A program made the position numbers and the translations under genes. From Mesorhizobium shangrilense (GTDB taxonomy: Bacteria; Pseudomonadota; Alphaproteobacteria; Rhizobiales; Rhizobiaceae), in NCBI RefSeq assembly GCF_028826155.1, contig NZ_JAQGPN010000001.1, forward strand, positions 2,237,501 through 2,301,500: a DNA stretch of 64,000 bases. The letters are read 5' to 3'. Below are positions 14,843 through 23,367 of this stretch, piece after piece. Numbering within the stretch: position 1 is the first letter of the stretch; every line of letters begins with the position of its first letter. The notes under the pieces are model-generated. The model was not told where the DNA came from and searched no databases. It saw only the letters and a program-made list of their open reading frames with translations.

Positions 14843-15376
14843 ATGGACATCGGTAAGGTCCTGCGGGAGCAGGACATCATGCTCGGGATGCCGGCCAGGG
14901 GAAAGAGGTCGGCGTTAGCCAAAATCGCCGCCTCGCTCGCAAAACGGGCTGGTGCGAGCGACGGCGAAGTCCTGGCAGCGTTGCTTCGCCGTGAACGCCT
15001 CGGATCGACGGGCATCGGTCATGGCGTGGCCGTACCCCACGCGCGGCTGGACGGGATCGAAGCGCCTGCAGCGATGCTGGTGAGGCTGGAGAAGCCTGTC
15101 TGCTTCGACGCGCCCGACAGCGACCCGGTGGACCTGGTGCTGGCCCTGCTGTGGCCGAAGGCGGACATCGCACGCTTTCTGCCTGCGCTGTCGCGCATGT
15201 CCAGGCTGCTGCGGTCGGCGGATCTTCGAGAGCGCCTGCGTTCGGCGCAGACGGCAGCGGAAGCCTTCGCGTGGCTGAGACTGCATGAGCCGCCCTCGGC
15301 CGCGCGGCCGGCTGTCGGTCCGCGGCGGGCGGGTGGGCTCCGGCCCCTCGGTGTCGGCCTGGAGGCCAGGGCATGA
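14843..15376 (+). CDS. PtsN-like PTS IIA (nitrogen-type) domain protein
   Basis: PTS EIIA-like protein of 177 residues. The phospho-acceptor region STGIGHGVAVPHAR matches the PtsN/EIIA-Ntr active site, where the His of VPHAR is phosphorylated by NPr. The start at ATG 14843 (MDIGKVLREQD) has GGAGG 6 bases upstream; a longer frame begins at 14762 in the leader. After the roughly 150-residue domain there is a Pro/Arg-rich tail unlike standard PtsN. It is not next to rpoN or hpf, so it is probably a paralogue of the main PtsN. It overlaps the next gene by four bases. Confidence 0.8.
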   Translation: MDIGKVLREQDIMLGMPARGKRSALAKIAASLAKRAGASDGEVLAALLRRERLGSTGIGHGVAVPHARLDGIEAPAAMLVRLEKPVCFDAPDSDPVDLVLALLWPKADIARFLPALSRMSRLLRSADLRERLRSAQTAAEAFAWLRLHEPPSAARPAVGPRRAGGLRPLGVGLEARA

Positions 15377-16308
15377 GCGAAATTATGAATCATACGCGCG
15401 TTGCGGCTTGGCATACAGGCTGGCTGGACGATGCGGCGCTTGCAGCGGCCTTGCAATGCGAAGTGGACATCGTCCGCGCATTGCTCGGCGCTCCCGGATT
15501 CCGTGACGAATGCGGTTCCGGTCGAGATGCAGGCGTCCGCAGGCTGTCGCCACGCCTGAGGGTCGGCCTGGCGGTTGCACATGCGTTGCATCGCCAGGCC
15601 GGCCTGACTTCAGAGATCGCGGCAGAGATCGTCGCGCGCTCCTGGCGGGTCTGTGCCTCGGTCGTCGCCACGCTCGATTTCGTTCCGCCCCTGGACGAGG
15701 CGTCAGAGATCGACCTCGCCGCGCAGCCGGCCGGAAGGACGGAATGTGATCCGTTGATGCTGTTCGCCGCGCATGCCAGCGAGGAGATCCCGATCCCGGC
15801 GATCGATGAGTACCTCGACCTGATCGACGGCAGGCGCCTGATCTGGAGGAAACCCAAACACGACGCCTACCGTCTGGCCTGCGACCTGCACCGCCTCTCG
15901 GACCCGAAGGGGGCCGCCCCCACGCCGAACCGCCAGGAGGAGTTCCTCACCCTCCTGTCGCGGATGCGGGAGCGACCGGGGCATGTGGGGGAATGGATCG
16001 GCATCGTCGACCGGCGTGGATTTCGGCCGCGGCCGGACCGGTTTGCCGACAAGACGCCGTTCCTGCGCCACGGGGTCGACTTCAGCCGCGATCCACACGG
16101 TCTTGCCGAACCATACGGCAGCAAGGTGTCGGTCAACATCTCGCTTGCGGCGCGCTCGATGAAGCGCAGAGCGCTCGGTCTCGAGGTCGTCGGGGTGCTG
16201 GACCGGCCACCGCGGACCGCATATCCGGCGCGCCGGGTCACTTTTGACGGTTCCCTCATCGGGAGTTTGCCGTTAGGACCGGCCCCGGCACGACAGTCAG
16301 AGACCTGA
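15373..16308 (+). CDS. conserved-looking unknown protein coupled to the PtsN-like gene
   Basis: Not recognised; 311 residues, soluble, with no signal peptide. The N-terminal ~110 residues are helical with a possible helix-turn-helix (LDDAALAAALQCEVDIVRALLG) and a second helical bundle (RLRVGLAVAHALHRQ). The middle contains EEIPIPAIDEYLDLIDGRRLIW and the C-terminal half is basic. ATG 15373 overlaps the PtsN-like stop (ATGA) and has GGAGG nearby, so the two proteins are made together and may work together. Base composition is like the neighbours. Confidence 0.7.
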   Translation: MSEIMNHTRVAAWHTGWLDDAALAAALQCEVDIVRALLGAPGFRDECGSGRDAGVRRLSPRLRVGLAVAHALHRQAGLTSEIAAEIVARSWRVCASVVATLDFVPPLDEASEIDLAAQPAGRTECDPLMLFAAHASEEIPIPAIDEYLDLIDGRRLIWRKPKHDAYRLACDLHRLSDPKGAAPTPNRQEEFLTLLSRMRERPGHVGEWIGIVDRRGFRPRPDRFADKTPFLRHGVDFSRDPHGLAEPYGSKVSVNISLAARSMKRRALGLEVVGVLDRPPRTAYPARRVTFDGSLIGSLPLGPAPARQSET

Positions 16309-16324
16309 AGACTACCGGACGACC

Positions 16325-17422
16325 ATGATCCAGACACCATACTACCTGATCGACAAGAGCAAGCTTCTTCGCAACATGGAGAAGATCGCCCTCGTGCGCG
16401 AGCGCTCCGGCGCGAAGGCGCTGCTGGCGCTGAAGTGCTTTGCGACCTGGTCCGTGTTCGACTTCATGCGCGAATACATGGACGGAACCACGTCCTCATC
16501 TCTCTACGAGGTCAGACTGGGGCGCGAGAAGTTCGGCGGCGAAACGCACGCGTACAGCGTGGCTTATGCCGATCATGAGATCGAGGAGGTGGTGTCGCAC
16601 GCCGACAAGATCATTTTCAATTCGATCGGGCAGCTGGAGCGTTTCGCCGATAAGGCGGAAGGAATCCAGCGCGGCCTTCGTCTCAATCCGCAGGTGTCAT
16701 CGTCCACCTTCGACCTTGCCGATCCCGCACGCCCCTTCAGCCGTCTCGGCGAATGGGACGCGGCAAAGATCGAGAATGTCATGGACCGCATCAGCGGGTT
16801 CATGATCCACAACAACTGCGAGAACGCCGATTTCGACCTGTTTGACCGTATGCTCGGCCAGATCGAGGAGCGGTTCGGATCGCTCTTGTCGCGCGTCGAG
16901 TGGGTGAGCCTCGGCGGCGGCATCCATTTCACGGGCGAGGGCTATCCGATCGAGGCGTTCTGTGCGCGGCTGAAGGCATTCTCGGAGCGGTTCGGCGTGC
17001 AGGTCTATCTCGAGCCCGGCGAGGCCGCGATCACCAAAAGCACGACGCTCGAGGTCACCGTGCTCGATACGCTGTTCAACGGCAAGAACCTCGCGATCGT
17101 TGACAGCTCGATCGAGGCGCACATGCTCGACCTGCTGATCTATCGCGAGAAGGCCAAGATCGAGCCCAACGCCGGTCCGCACAGCTACATGGTCTGCGGA
17201 AAGTCGTGCCTGGCCGGCGACATTTTCGGCGAGTTCGACTTCCCGGCCGAGCTGAAGGTCGGCGACCGCATCTCGGTCGAGGACGCGGCCGGTTATACAA
17301 TGGTCAAAAAGAACTGGTTTAACGGCGTGAAGATGCCCGCGATCGCGATCCGCGAGCTCGACGGATCGGTCAGGACCGTCCGCGATTTCACCTTTACCGA
17401 CTACGAACAAAGCCTCTCCTGA
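16325..17422 (+). CDS. nspC: carboxynorspermidine/carboxyspermidine decarboxylase
   Basis: PLP enzyme of the alanine-racemase fold that decarboxylates carboxyspermidine or carboxynorspermidine, the last step of the alternative spermidine route. It has 365 residues. PLP-binding lysine in KALLALKCFATWSVF (near residue 38), a glycine-rich phosphate site WVSLGGGIHFTGEGYP (about 196-212), and the C-terminal catalytic-Cys segment MVCGKSCLAGDIFGEF are all present. The cognate dehydrogenase starts 41 bases downstream, confirming the pathway. Several alphaproteobacteria use this route instead of SpeE. Confidence 0.94.
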   Translation: MIQTPYYLIDKSKLLRNMEKIALVRERSGAKALLALKCFATWSVFDFMREYMDGTTSSSLYEVRLGREKFGGETHAYSVAYADHEIEEVVSHADKIIFNSIGQLERFADKAEGIQRGLRLNPQVSSSTFDLADPARPFSRLGEWDAAKIENVMDRISGFMIHNNCENADFDLFDRMLGQIEERFGSLLSRVEWVSLGGGIHFTGEGYPIEAFCARLKAFSERFGVQVYLEPGEAAITKSTTLEVTVLDTLFNGKNLAIVDSSIEAHMLDLLIYREKAKIEPNAGPHSYMVCGKSCLAGDIFGEFDFPAELKVGDRISVEDAAGYTMVKKNWFNGVKMPAIAIRELDGSVRTVRDFTFTDYEQSLS

Positions 17423-17463
17423 GGCCGATACATTTCACAAGCAGAAGGAAATCCTCCCCCGAA

Positions 17464-18705
17464 ATGAAGAAGAACGTCCTCATCATCGGCGCTGGCGGCG
17501 TGGCCCAGGTCGTGGCGCACAAGTGCGCCCAGAACAATGACGTGCTCGGCGATATCCATATCGCTTCACGCACTGTGGAGAAGTGCCGCCAGATCGTGGC
17601 TTCCGTCCGGGAGAAGAAGTCTCTCAAGACGGACGGCGTGATCGAGGCTCATGCGCTCGACGCGATGGATGTGGAAGCGACCAAGGCGCTGATCGAACGC
17701 ACCGGAAGCCGCATCGTCATCAATGTCGGCTCGGCTTTCCTCAACATGTCGGTGATGTCTGCCTGCATCGCCACCGGCGCGGCCTACATCGACACGGCGA
17801 TCCACGAAGACCCCAAGAAGGTCTGCGAGACGCCGCCGTGGTACGCCAACTACGAGTGGAAGCGCCGCGAGGAGTGCGAGAAGGCGGGCGTGACCGCCAT
17901 TCTCGGCGCCGGCTTCGATCCGGGTATGGTCAACGCCTACGCGAAGCTCGCCCATGACGAGTTGTTCGACCGCATCGATTCGATCGACATAATCGACATC
18001 AATGCCGGCAGCCACGGCCGCTACTTCGCCACCAACTTCGATCCGGAGATCAACTTCCGCGAGTTCACCGGTCAGGTGTGGTCGTGGCAGGACAGCAAGT
18101 GGACGTCGAACAAGATGTTCGAGGTCGGCAAGGACTGGGACCTTCCTGTCGTCGGCACCCAGCGTGCCTATCTGACCGGTCATGACGAGGTGCATTCGCT
18201 CTCGCACATCCTCGGCGTGCCGAACGTGCGGTTCTGGATGGGTTTTGGCGACCACTACATCAACGTCTTCACGGTCCTGAACAATCTCGGCCTCCTGTCG
18301 GAAAAGCCGGTCAAGACCGCGGAAGGGCTGGAGGTCGTGCCGCTCAAGGTGGTGAAGGCGGTGCTGCCCGATCCGGGCTCGCTGGCGCCTGACTACACCG
18401 GCAAGACCTGCATCGGCGACCTGGTGAAGGGCGTGAAGGACGGCAAGCCGCGCGAGGTCTTCATCTACAACGTGGCCGACCACAAGGAAGCCTTCGAGGA
18501 AGTCGGCTCGCAGGGCATTTCCTACACGGCCGGCGTGCCCGCCGTCGCCGCAGCGATGCTGATTGCCTCGGGCGACTGGGACGTGAAGAAGATGGCCAAC
18601 GTCGAGGAACTGCCGGCGCGGCCCTTCCTCGCGCTGCTCGACCGGATCGGCCTGCCGACGCGCATCCGCGAAGGCGCGGACGACCGCCCGGTCGCCGACG
18701 TCTGA
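17464..18705 (+). CDS. carboxynorspermidine synthase (saccharopine dehydrogenase family)
   Basis: NADPH-dependent reductive condensation of aspartate semialdehyde with putrescine or diaminopropane to carboxy(nor)spermidine. It has 413 residues with an N-terminal Rossmann motif IIGAGGVAQVVAHKCAQ at about 6-22 and the saccharopine dehydrogenase C-terminal domain (GAGFDPGMVNAYAKLA onward). AAGGAAAT lies before the ATG. Pairing with nspC distinguishes it from lysine-pathway saccharopine dehydrogenase. A strong bidirectional terminator follows. Confidence 0.92.
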   Translation: MKKNVLIIGAGGVAQVVAHKCAQNNDVLGDIHIASRTVEKCRQIVASVREKKSLKTDGVIEAHALDAMDVEATKALIERTGSRIVINVGSAFLNMSVMSACIATGAAYIDTAIHEDPKKVCETPPWYANYEWKRREECEKAGVTAILGAGFDPGMVNAYAKLAHDELFDRIDSIDIIDINAGSHGRYFATNFDPEINFREFTGQVWSWQDSKWTSNKMFEVGKDWDLPVVGTQRAYLTGHDEVHSLSHILGVPNVRFWMGFGDHYINVFTVLNNLGLLSEKPVKTAEGLEVVPLKVVKAVLPDPGSLAPDYTGKTCIGDLVKGVKDGKPREVFIYNVADHKEAFEEVGSQGISYTAGVPAVAAAMLIASGDWDVKKMANVEELPARPFLALLDRIGLPTRIREGADDRPVADV

Positions 18706-18760
18706 CGGGACAAGAGAAGAGGGCTGTCCCGGGAAAGTGAAGCCCGGAACGGCTCCCAAG

Positions 18761-18798
18761 AAAAAGGCCCTGCCGCAGCGATGCGGCAGGGCCTTTTT
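18761..18798. terminator. bidirectional rho-independent terminator
   Basis: A perfect 17-bp inverted repeat (18761-18777 with 18782-18798) has a 4-base loop, an A5 run on one side and a T5 run on the other. It sits between the convergent polyamine operon (+) and glutamate dehydrogenase gene (-) and can end both transcripts. Confidence 0.95.
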
Positions 18799-18823
18799 CA
18801 CATCAGCCGGATGGCCGTTTCGA

Positions 18824-20089
18824 TCAGCTCGTGAAGAAGCTCTGCGTGCCGTGCGCCTCAATGGCTTCGGCAAGCCGGCTCAGCGCGTGGACATAAGCCG
18901 CCGTGCGGACGGTCGTGCCCTTCTCGCGGGAGACGTCCCAGATGGCGCGTCCCTCGCGCTCCATGATGGTGCGCAGGCGGCTGTGGATGTCCTCGACGGT
19001 CCAGTAATAGCCCTGCTTGTTCTGCACCCACTCGAAGTAGGAGACGGTGACGCCGCCAGCATTGGCCAGGATGTCGGGCAGGATGACGGTTCCGTTGGCG
19101 GCGAGGATCTTGTCGGCTTCCGGGGTCACCGGGCCGTTGGCAAGCTCCAGCACCAGCTTGGCCTTGACCGAGGCTGCGTTGCGCTCATGGATCATGTTCT
19201 CCAGCGCAGCCGGCACCAGCAGGTCGCAGTCGACGCCGACGAGACGTTCGGACGAGATCACGTCATGGCCGCCCTGACCTGCGGTCGCAGTGACCGACTG
19301 GCCCTTGGCCTTGGCGTCAAGCAGCAGATCGACATGCAGGCCGGCCGGCGAATAGACGGCGCCTTCCGAGTCGGAGACGGCGACAATCTTGTGGCCGTCG
19401 GCTGCCAGCAGGCTGGCGATGTGCTGGCCAGCGTTGCCGAACCCCTGGATGGCGACGCGCATGGTCTTGCTCAGGCCAAGGTCTTCCGCGAGGTGGCAGA
19501 CGAGATAGTAGCCGCCACGTGCGGTGGCGTCGCCGCGTCCGAGCGAGCCGCCCAGCGCGATCGGCTTGCCGGTGATGACCGCAGGCTCGGCCCGGCCGAC
19601 GATTTGCGCATACTCGTCGGACATCCAGCCCATGATCATGGAGTTGGTGTAGACGTCGGGGGCCGGGATGTCGCGATCCGGGCCGATGATGCGTGCGAAA
19701 GCCTGGATGTAGGCGCGCGAGAGGCGCTCCAGCTCAGCCTTCGAGAGCTTGCGCGGATCGACCTGCACGGCGCCCTTGCCGCCGCCGTAGGGCAGGTTCA
19801 TCACGGCGCACTTGAAGGTCATCCAGAAAGCCAGCGTCTCGACCTCGTCGGCGGTCGATTCCGGATGGAAGCGGATGCCGCCCTTGGTCGGGCCGCGCGT
19901 GTCGTCATAGCGGCAGCGCCAGGCGAGGAACGACTTTCGCGAGCCGTCGTCCATGCGGATCATGAGACGGGCTTTGGTAGTCTCGCGCGCGAATTTCAGT
20001 TTCTCGATCACGTCCGGGTCAATGCTCAGATGGGCGGCTGCTTCGTCCAGGCGGACAAGCGCGTGATCAAGAAGGCTGTCTTCGGACAT
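18824..20089 (-). CDS. gdhA: Glu/Leu/Phe/Val family dehydrogenase (glutamate dehydrogenase)
   Basis: Oxidative deamination of glutamate, or its reverse, with NAD(P). It has 421 residues from MSEDSLLDHAL; GGAG about 6 bases upstream supports this start over a frame 18 residues longer. Motifs: PTKGGIRFHPE, catalytic-lysine region MNLPYGGGKGAV (near 105-115), the DIPAPDV substrate segment, and the Rossmann motif GFGNAG near 223. Length and sequence fit the ~420-residue GDH class widespread in rhizobia. A 15-bp palindrome lies 73 bases upstream of the ATG, suggesting regulated expression. Confidence 0.93.
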   Translation of the reverse strand: MSEDSLLDHALVRLDEAAAHLSIDPDVIEKLKFARETTKARLMIRMDDGSRKSFLAWRCRYDDTRGPTKGGIRFHPESTADEVETLAFWMTFKCAVMNLPYGGGKGAVQVDPRKLSKAELERLSRAYIQAFARIIGPDRDIPAPDVYTNSMIMGWMSDEYAQIVGRAEPAVITGKPIALGGSLGRGDATARGGYYLVCHLAEDLGLSKTMRVAIQGFGNAGQHIASLLAADGHKIVAVSDSEGAVYSPAGLHVDLLLDAKAKGQSVTATAGQGGHDVISSERLVGVDCDLLVPAALENMIHERNAASVKAKLVLELANGPVTPEADKILAANGTVILPDILANAGGVTVSYFEWVQNKQGYYWTVEDIHSRLRTIMEREGRAIWDVSREKGTTVRTAAYVHALSRLAEAIEAHGTQSFFTS

Positions 20090-20412
20090 CGTGACTCCTG
20101 AAGGGGTGGGTGGAAAAACTGCACTTGCATAAAAGGCGGGCACGCACTCCGCAATAAAGAAGTCAGCATTGCTGACCTATTTTTTCATTTGTTGCGCTCT
20201 AATGTGGCAAATTGCCGCGAAATTAGGCGGCGTTTCCGCCGCCGACAAAAAAGGTTTGGGTCGAAGGCCGTCCTGCAGCATTCGAAAGCGGTGACTGATC
20301 CGCCCCTTGACCGATAAGCGCGCACTCCCTGACGCCCACAGGCAGTCACCAGGGCTTTCAGTGGGCAAGGAACGGCCGCGTCGAAGCGCTTCCAAAGCGC
20401 CGCCCGCCTTGT
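20090..20412. other. 323-base gap between gdhA and the cyclase gene
   Basis: Holds the gdhA leader and palindrome (20162-20176) and a GGCGGC/GCCGCC hairpin at 20226-20243, followed on the minus strand by TAATTT, a weak terminator candidate for the upstream cyclase gene. No convincing ORF was found. Confidence 0.5.
20162..20176. promoter_or_regulatory. 15-bp palindromic operator candidate upstream of gdhA
   Basis: GTCAGCATTGCTGAC is a perfect 7+1+7 inverted repeat, 73 bases before the glutamate dehydrogenase ATG. An AT-rich stretch (TTTTTTC) lies next to it. The arrangement fits an Lrp/AsnC-type or other amino-acid-responsive dimer site; the regulator is not encoded nearby. Confidence 0.6.
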
Positions 20413-22179
20413 CTATCGCAGGCCGGCTTTCCTCAGGCCCTCGACAAAGATCTCGAGATCCTCGGGGTACTTGTTCGGTGGCACCTTGCGCCATTGCTCG
20501 ATCGTGAAGTTCGGGTGCACCTCCATGACGCCGCGGGCGTGCCTCTCCGCCTCGCGCTGGTTTCCGATGAGCGCATGGCTGGCGGCGAGCAGCCTGTGGC
20601 CTTCCGAGAGGTCGCGCATGCGCTGGAGAGTGTGGATGGTCTTTTCGTACTCGCCGAGCTGGAAATAGGCATCGCCAAGATACCAAAGATATGAATCGGG
20701 ATGATACGGGTTCAGCCGTATCGCCTGCTCCAGGAGTGTTACCGAGCGCTCGGCCTGTCGCACATAGACGAGGCAGTCGCCCATCTCCGCCAGAAGATCG
20801 GCGTCATTCGGGTTGAGCTGTAGCGCGCGTTCATAGGCCGCGATCGCCTCCTCATGCTCCTTCCTGTAGAGGTGCGCCAGCCCCATTTCGCCGAAGCCAC
20901 GGGCGTCGAGATCGTCATACTGGACGGCGAGCTGGGCCAGGTTCAGGGCCTCGTTCAGCGCCGCTTCCGGATCACTCGTCCAATTGTAGCGCCACTCGAC
21001 GTTGAAGGTCCGCGACATGGCCGAATAGCTGCGGCCATAATGCGGTTCGAGGGTTCGCGCCTGCGCATAGAGGCGCCGCGCATGCGCGTTGCTGTCCGGG
21101 CGGAAGCGGAAGCTGAGGTCCTGTCCTCGCAGAATGAGGCCGTAGGCATGAAGGTTTGGCCGGATATGCGTGGAAAGCCGGCGTCGCTCCGCCATGTCGA
21201 TGTGAACGGCCAGGCGCGCCGCCGTCGTGGCCGTGACGTCGTCCTGGAAGGCGAAGATGTCGCTGAGGGAGCCGTCATAGCGTTCCGACCAAAGGGTGTT
21301 CTCGGTCTGCGCTTCGATCAGGTCGACGGCGATGCGCAGCCGGTTGCCGGCGCGGCGAAAGCTCCCGGACAACAGGTATCGCACGCCGAGATGATTGCTG
21401 ATCTCGCGCAGCGACTTCGAATGCGCCGAAACCAGGAAGCTGGAATGCCGCGCAATGACGAGCAGGTTGCGGAAACGGCACAGGTTCGAGATGAGATCGG
21501 CGACGATGCCTTGGCACAGGTGGATGTCGGCCGGGTCGCCCGACACGTTCTCGAGCGGCAGGACGGCGAGGGAGCCCTCGGGCGCCGTCGAACGCGCCAC
21601 CGGGGTGGGAAGCGGAGCGGCGGGAACTCCATCGGTTTCCCTTTCCGCGAAGTCGACGGCGAACACCTCGACCGCCTCGTCGAAATTCTTCAGCGTCTGG
21701 CGGCCCATCGAACGGAAGTGGAATTCGGGATCGCCGTTGACCAGCTTGTAGACGGTTTCGGCGACACAGACGCCGCCTGGAACGGCTAGTGTCTGGATCC
21801 GCGCCGCCATGTTGATGGTCTGACCATAGATTCCGGTCTCGCCGGCGATGGTGTCGCCCACCGTGATGCCGATGCGGTAGAGGATCGGTTCCTGGTCGCC
21901 GCACCACACTGCTTCGTTGGACAACTCGCGCTGCATCTCGCCGGCGAAGTGCAACGCCTGGCGGGCGCTGGGGAAAAGCGCCACCAGGCCATCGCCCGCC
22001 ACGCTCACGACGGCGCCGCCGTAGTCTTCCACCAGGTTGCGGATCAGCGTCAGGGAGCGCGTCAGCCGAACGACAGTTCCCTCCTCGTCCCGGCCCATCA
22101 AACGGCTGTAGCCGTGGATGTCGGCAAAGAGGATGGCCGAAAGCTTACGAATGAGCACGTCCGGTCGCGTGACCGCCAT
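20413..22179 (-). CDS. class III adenylate/guanylate cyclase with TolB-like and TPR domains
   Basis: Predicted cAMP-forming signalling enzyme, 588 residues. An N-terminal cyclase domain (about 10-180) has the metal-binding LFADIHGYSRLMG, AGDGLVALFPS, GITVGDTI and the transition-state motif INMAARIQ. Then a TolB/FlgO-like region (SLAVLPLENVSGDPAD to GSLSDIFAFQDDV, about 210-330) and TPR repeats to the C-terminus (e.g. AYERALQLNPNDADLLAEMG, LLEQAIRLNPYHPDSY). No membrane helix is clear. Rhizobia have many such cyclases; the input signal is unknown. It is the last gene on the minus strand before gdhA. Confidence 0.9.
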   Translation of the reverse strand: MAVTRPDVLIRKLSAILFADIHGYSRLMGRDEEGTVVRLTRSLTLIRNLVEDYGGAVVSVAGDGLVALFPSARQALHFAGEMQRELSNEAVWCGDQEPILYRIGITVGDTIAGETGIYGQTINMAARIQTLAVPGGVCVAETVYKLVNGDPEFHFRSMGRQTLKNFDEAVEVFAVDFAERETDGVPAAPLPTPVARSTAPEGSLAVLPLENVSGDPADIHLCQGIVADLISNLCRFRNLLVIARHSSFLVSAHSKSLREISNHLGVRYLLSGSFRRAGNRLRIAVDLIEAQTENTLWSERYDGSLSDIFAFQDDVTATTAARLAVHIDMAERRRLSTHIRPNLHAYGLILRGQDLSFRFRPDSNAHARRLYAQARTLEPHYGRSYSAMSRTFNVEWRYNWTSDPEAALNEALNLAQLAVQYDDLDARGFGEMGLAHLYRKEHEEAIAAYERALQLNPNDADLLAEMGDCLVYVRQAERSVTLLEQAIRLNPYHPDSYLWYLGDAYFQLGEYEKTIHTLQRMRDLSEGHRLLAASHALIGNQREAERHARGVMEVHPNFTIEQWRKVPPNKYPEDLEIFVEGLRKAGLR

Positions 22180-22370
22180 TCTGCGCCAAGCCTCGGTTGG
22201 GACTCGCGAACTGACCGCGAGGCAAGAAAGTGTAACACGCGCGCAAACGTTTCGGCATCCCGAGAAATCGTGCTAAAACAAATGCGTTCGGAAGTTGCCT
22301 ATCCGCAAAGTCGTCAATCTTGAATTGTGGCGCGCGACGCCGTGCCGAGGGCGCCAGCGCCGTACGACGC

Positions 22371-23279
22371 TCAATCTCCGTTGCCGCCGCGGGCATTCAT
22401 GCCTCTCGCGTTCATGCCGCGAGCGTTCATGCCGCGAGCGTTCATGCCGCGGGCATTCATGCCGCGCGCGTTCATGCCACGCGCATTCATGCCGCTCGAA
22501 TCCCCCGGTCCGCCCAGCATGGCGGCAAGGAGGACGTCCTCGAACATGCCGGTCTCGACATCCATGCGGATAGTGTAGTCGGCCTTGTCGTAGGACCAGA
22601 CCATGATGTCGTCGGCGAACTGGAAGTCGGCCTGACCCAGCCCGGTCTGCGACGGATCGCCGGGGGCGCGGGCGGCCCTCACCGTACCGAACATGCCGGT
22701 CCTTGCCTCGCTCACCGGATATCCTTCGCCATGAACAAGGAAGACGACCGGCCACGGCAGATCGTAGTAGAACCCCTCGAAACTGAACCCGTATATTCGC
22801 GCGAAGGTTGGATCTTCATCGAGCAGCAGTTGCTGCTCGAGTTCGCTCGCCAACCCGGTTCGTGGTCTGGCGAATGGCCCGTGCCGATCGTCGGGAATCT
22901 TGCCCGACTTCGTGATCACACCGGCTGCGTCGATATGAAAGACCTCACCCTTGTTTCCACCACCTTTCGATCCACGCCTGACATACACGTCGAGAGGGAG
23001 ACCGCCCGGTGGAGTATAAGGAACAGGCTTCTTGTTTACGATCTCGTATATTCCATTCTGTGCTGCAGTGGCCTGATCCTTCAGCAGTACATACTTGCCC
23101 GATTTCAGGTTTACAGTGTCCAGACTAGGCAGGGGGTTCGCCACGTTGACGTTGGCGGTGGACGCGGCAATGACCTTGAACGCCCCCGGCGGAATGACAA
23201 GAGGTTCGGTGATCGTGAGGTCATCCATGACGCGCCCGAACAACAGCACGTTAGACGGACTTAAGAGTGTTTCGGCCAT
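22371..23279 (-). CDS. unknown protein with seven C-terminal GMNAR repeats; candidate YcaO-TfuA substrate
   Basis: 302 residues. Residues ~35-130 resemble a domain common in phage fibre/receptor proteins (STANVNVANPL, SGKYVLLKDQATAAQNGIYEI). The middle (~150-245) is unrecognised and aromatic-rich (FSFEGFYYDLPWPVVF). The end reads MLGG-PGDSS, seven exact GMNAR pentapeptides, then GGNGD. There is no membrane span or signal peptide. The start has GGAG 8 bases upstream. It is the last gene of the run ycaO-tfuA-peptidase, 88 bases after the peptidase. I infer that the repeats are the modified region and the rest a leader or carrier; modification is not shown. Composition looks less GC-rich than neighbouring genes. 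Confidence 0.8.
   Translation of the reverse strand: MAETLLSPSNVLLFGRVMDDLTITEPLVIPPGAFKVIAASTANVNVANPLPSLDTVNLKSGKYVLLKDQATAAQNGIYEIVNKKPVPYTPPGGLPLDVYVRRGSKGGGNKGEVFHIDAAGVITKSGKIPDDRHGPFARPRTGLASELEQQLLLDEDPTFARIYGFSFEGFYYDLPWPVVFLVHGEGYPVSEARTGMFGTVRAARAPGDPSQTGLGQADFQFADDIMVWSYDKADYTIRMDVETGMFEDVLLAAMLGGPGDSSGMNARGMNARGMNARGMNARGMNARGMNARGMNARGGNGD
22389..22493 (-). repeat. seven tandem 15-bp units encoding GMNAR
   Basis: Each 15-base unit encodes Gly-Met-Asn-Ala-Arg. Asn uses AAT or AAC, Ala uses GCG, GCC or GCT, and Arg uses CGT, CGC or AGA, but no unit changes an amino acid. This is not the pattern of very recent slippage; it suggests selection on the peptide. Confidence 0.97.
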
Positions 23280-23367
23280 CGACTTTCTCCATCTTGAAAA
23301 CCTGTTTTCGCGTCAGGACGCCGGAAGTCTGCACCTGGCCTCCAAACCCGGAGCGTGAGCTTCTCCT

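Noticed and set aside
18737..20101. Long plus-strand ORF opposite gdhA
   Set aside because: High-GC antisense shadow with no domain; gdhA motifs are intact on the minus strand.
22389..22493. Pentapeptide-repeat protein (A-N-L-x-x type) or CRISPR
   Set aside because: MNARG lacks the central Leu/Phe and small i-2 residue of pentapeptide repeats, and there are no spacers between the 15-bp units.
22320..23264. Plus-strand ORFs across the repeat region (MPLAFMPRAF-type pentapeptides)
   Set aside because: They are antisense to the GMNAR gene; third-position variation is synonymous only in the minus frame.
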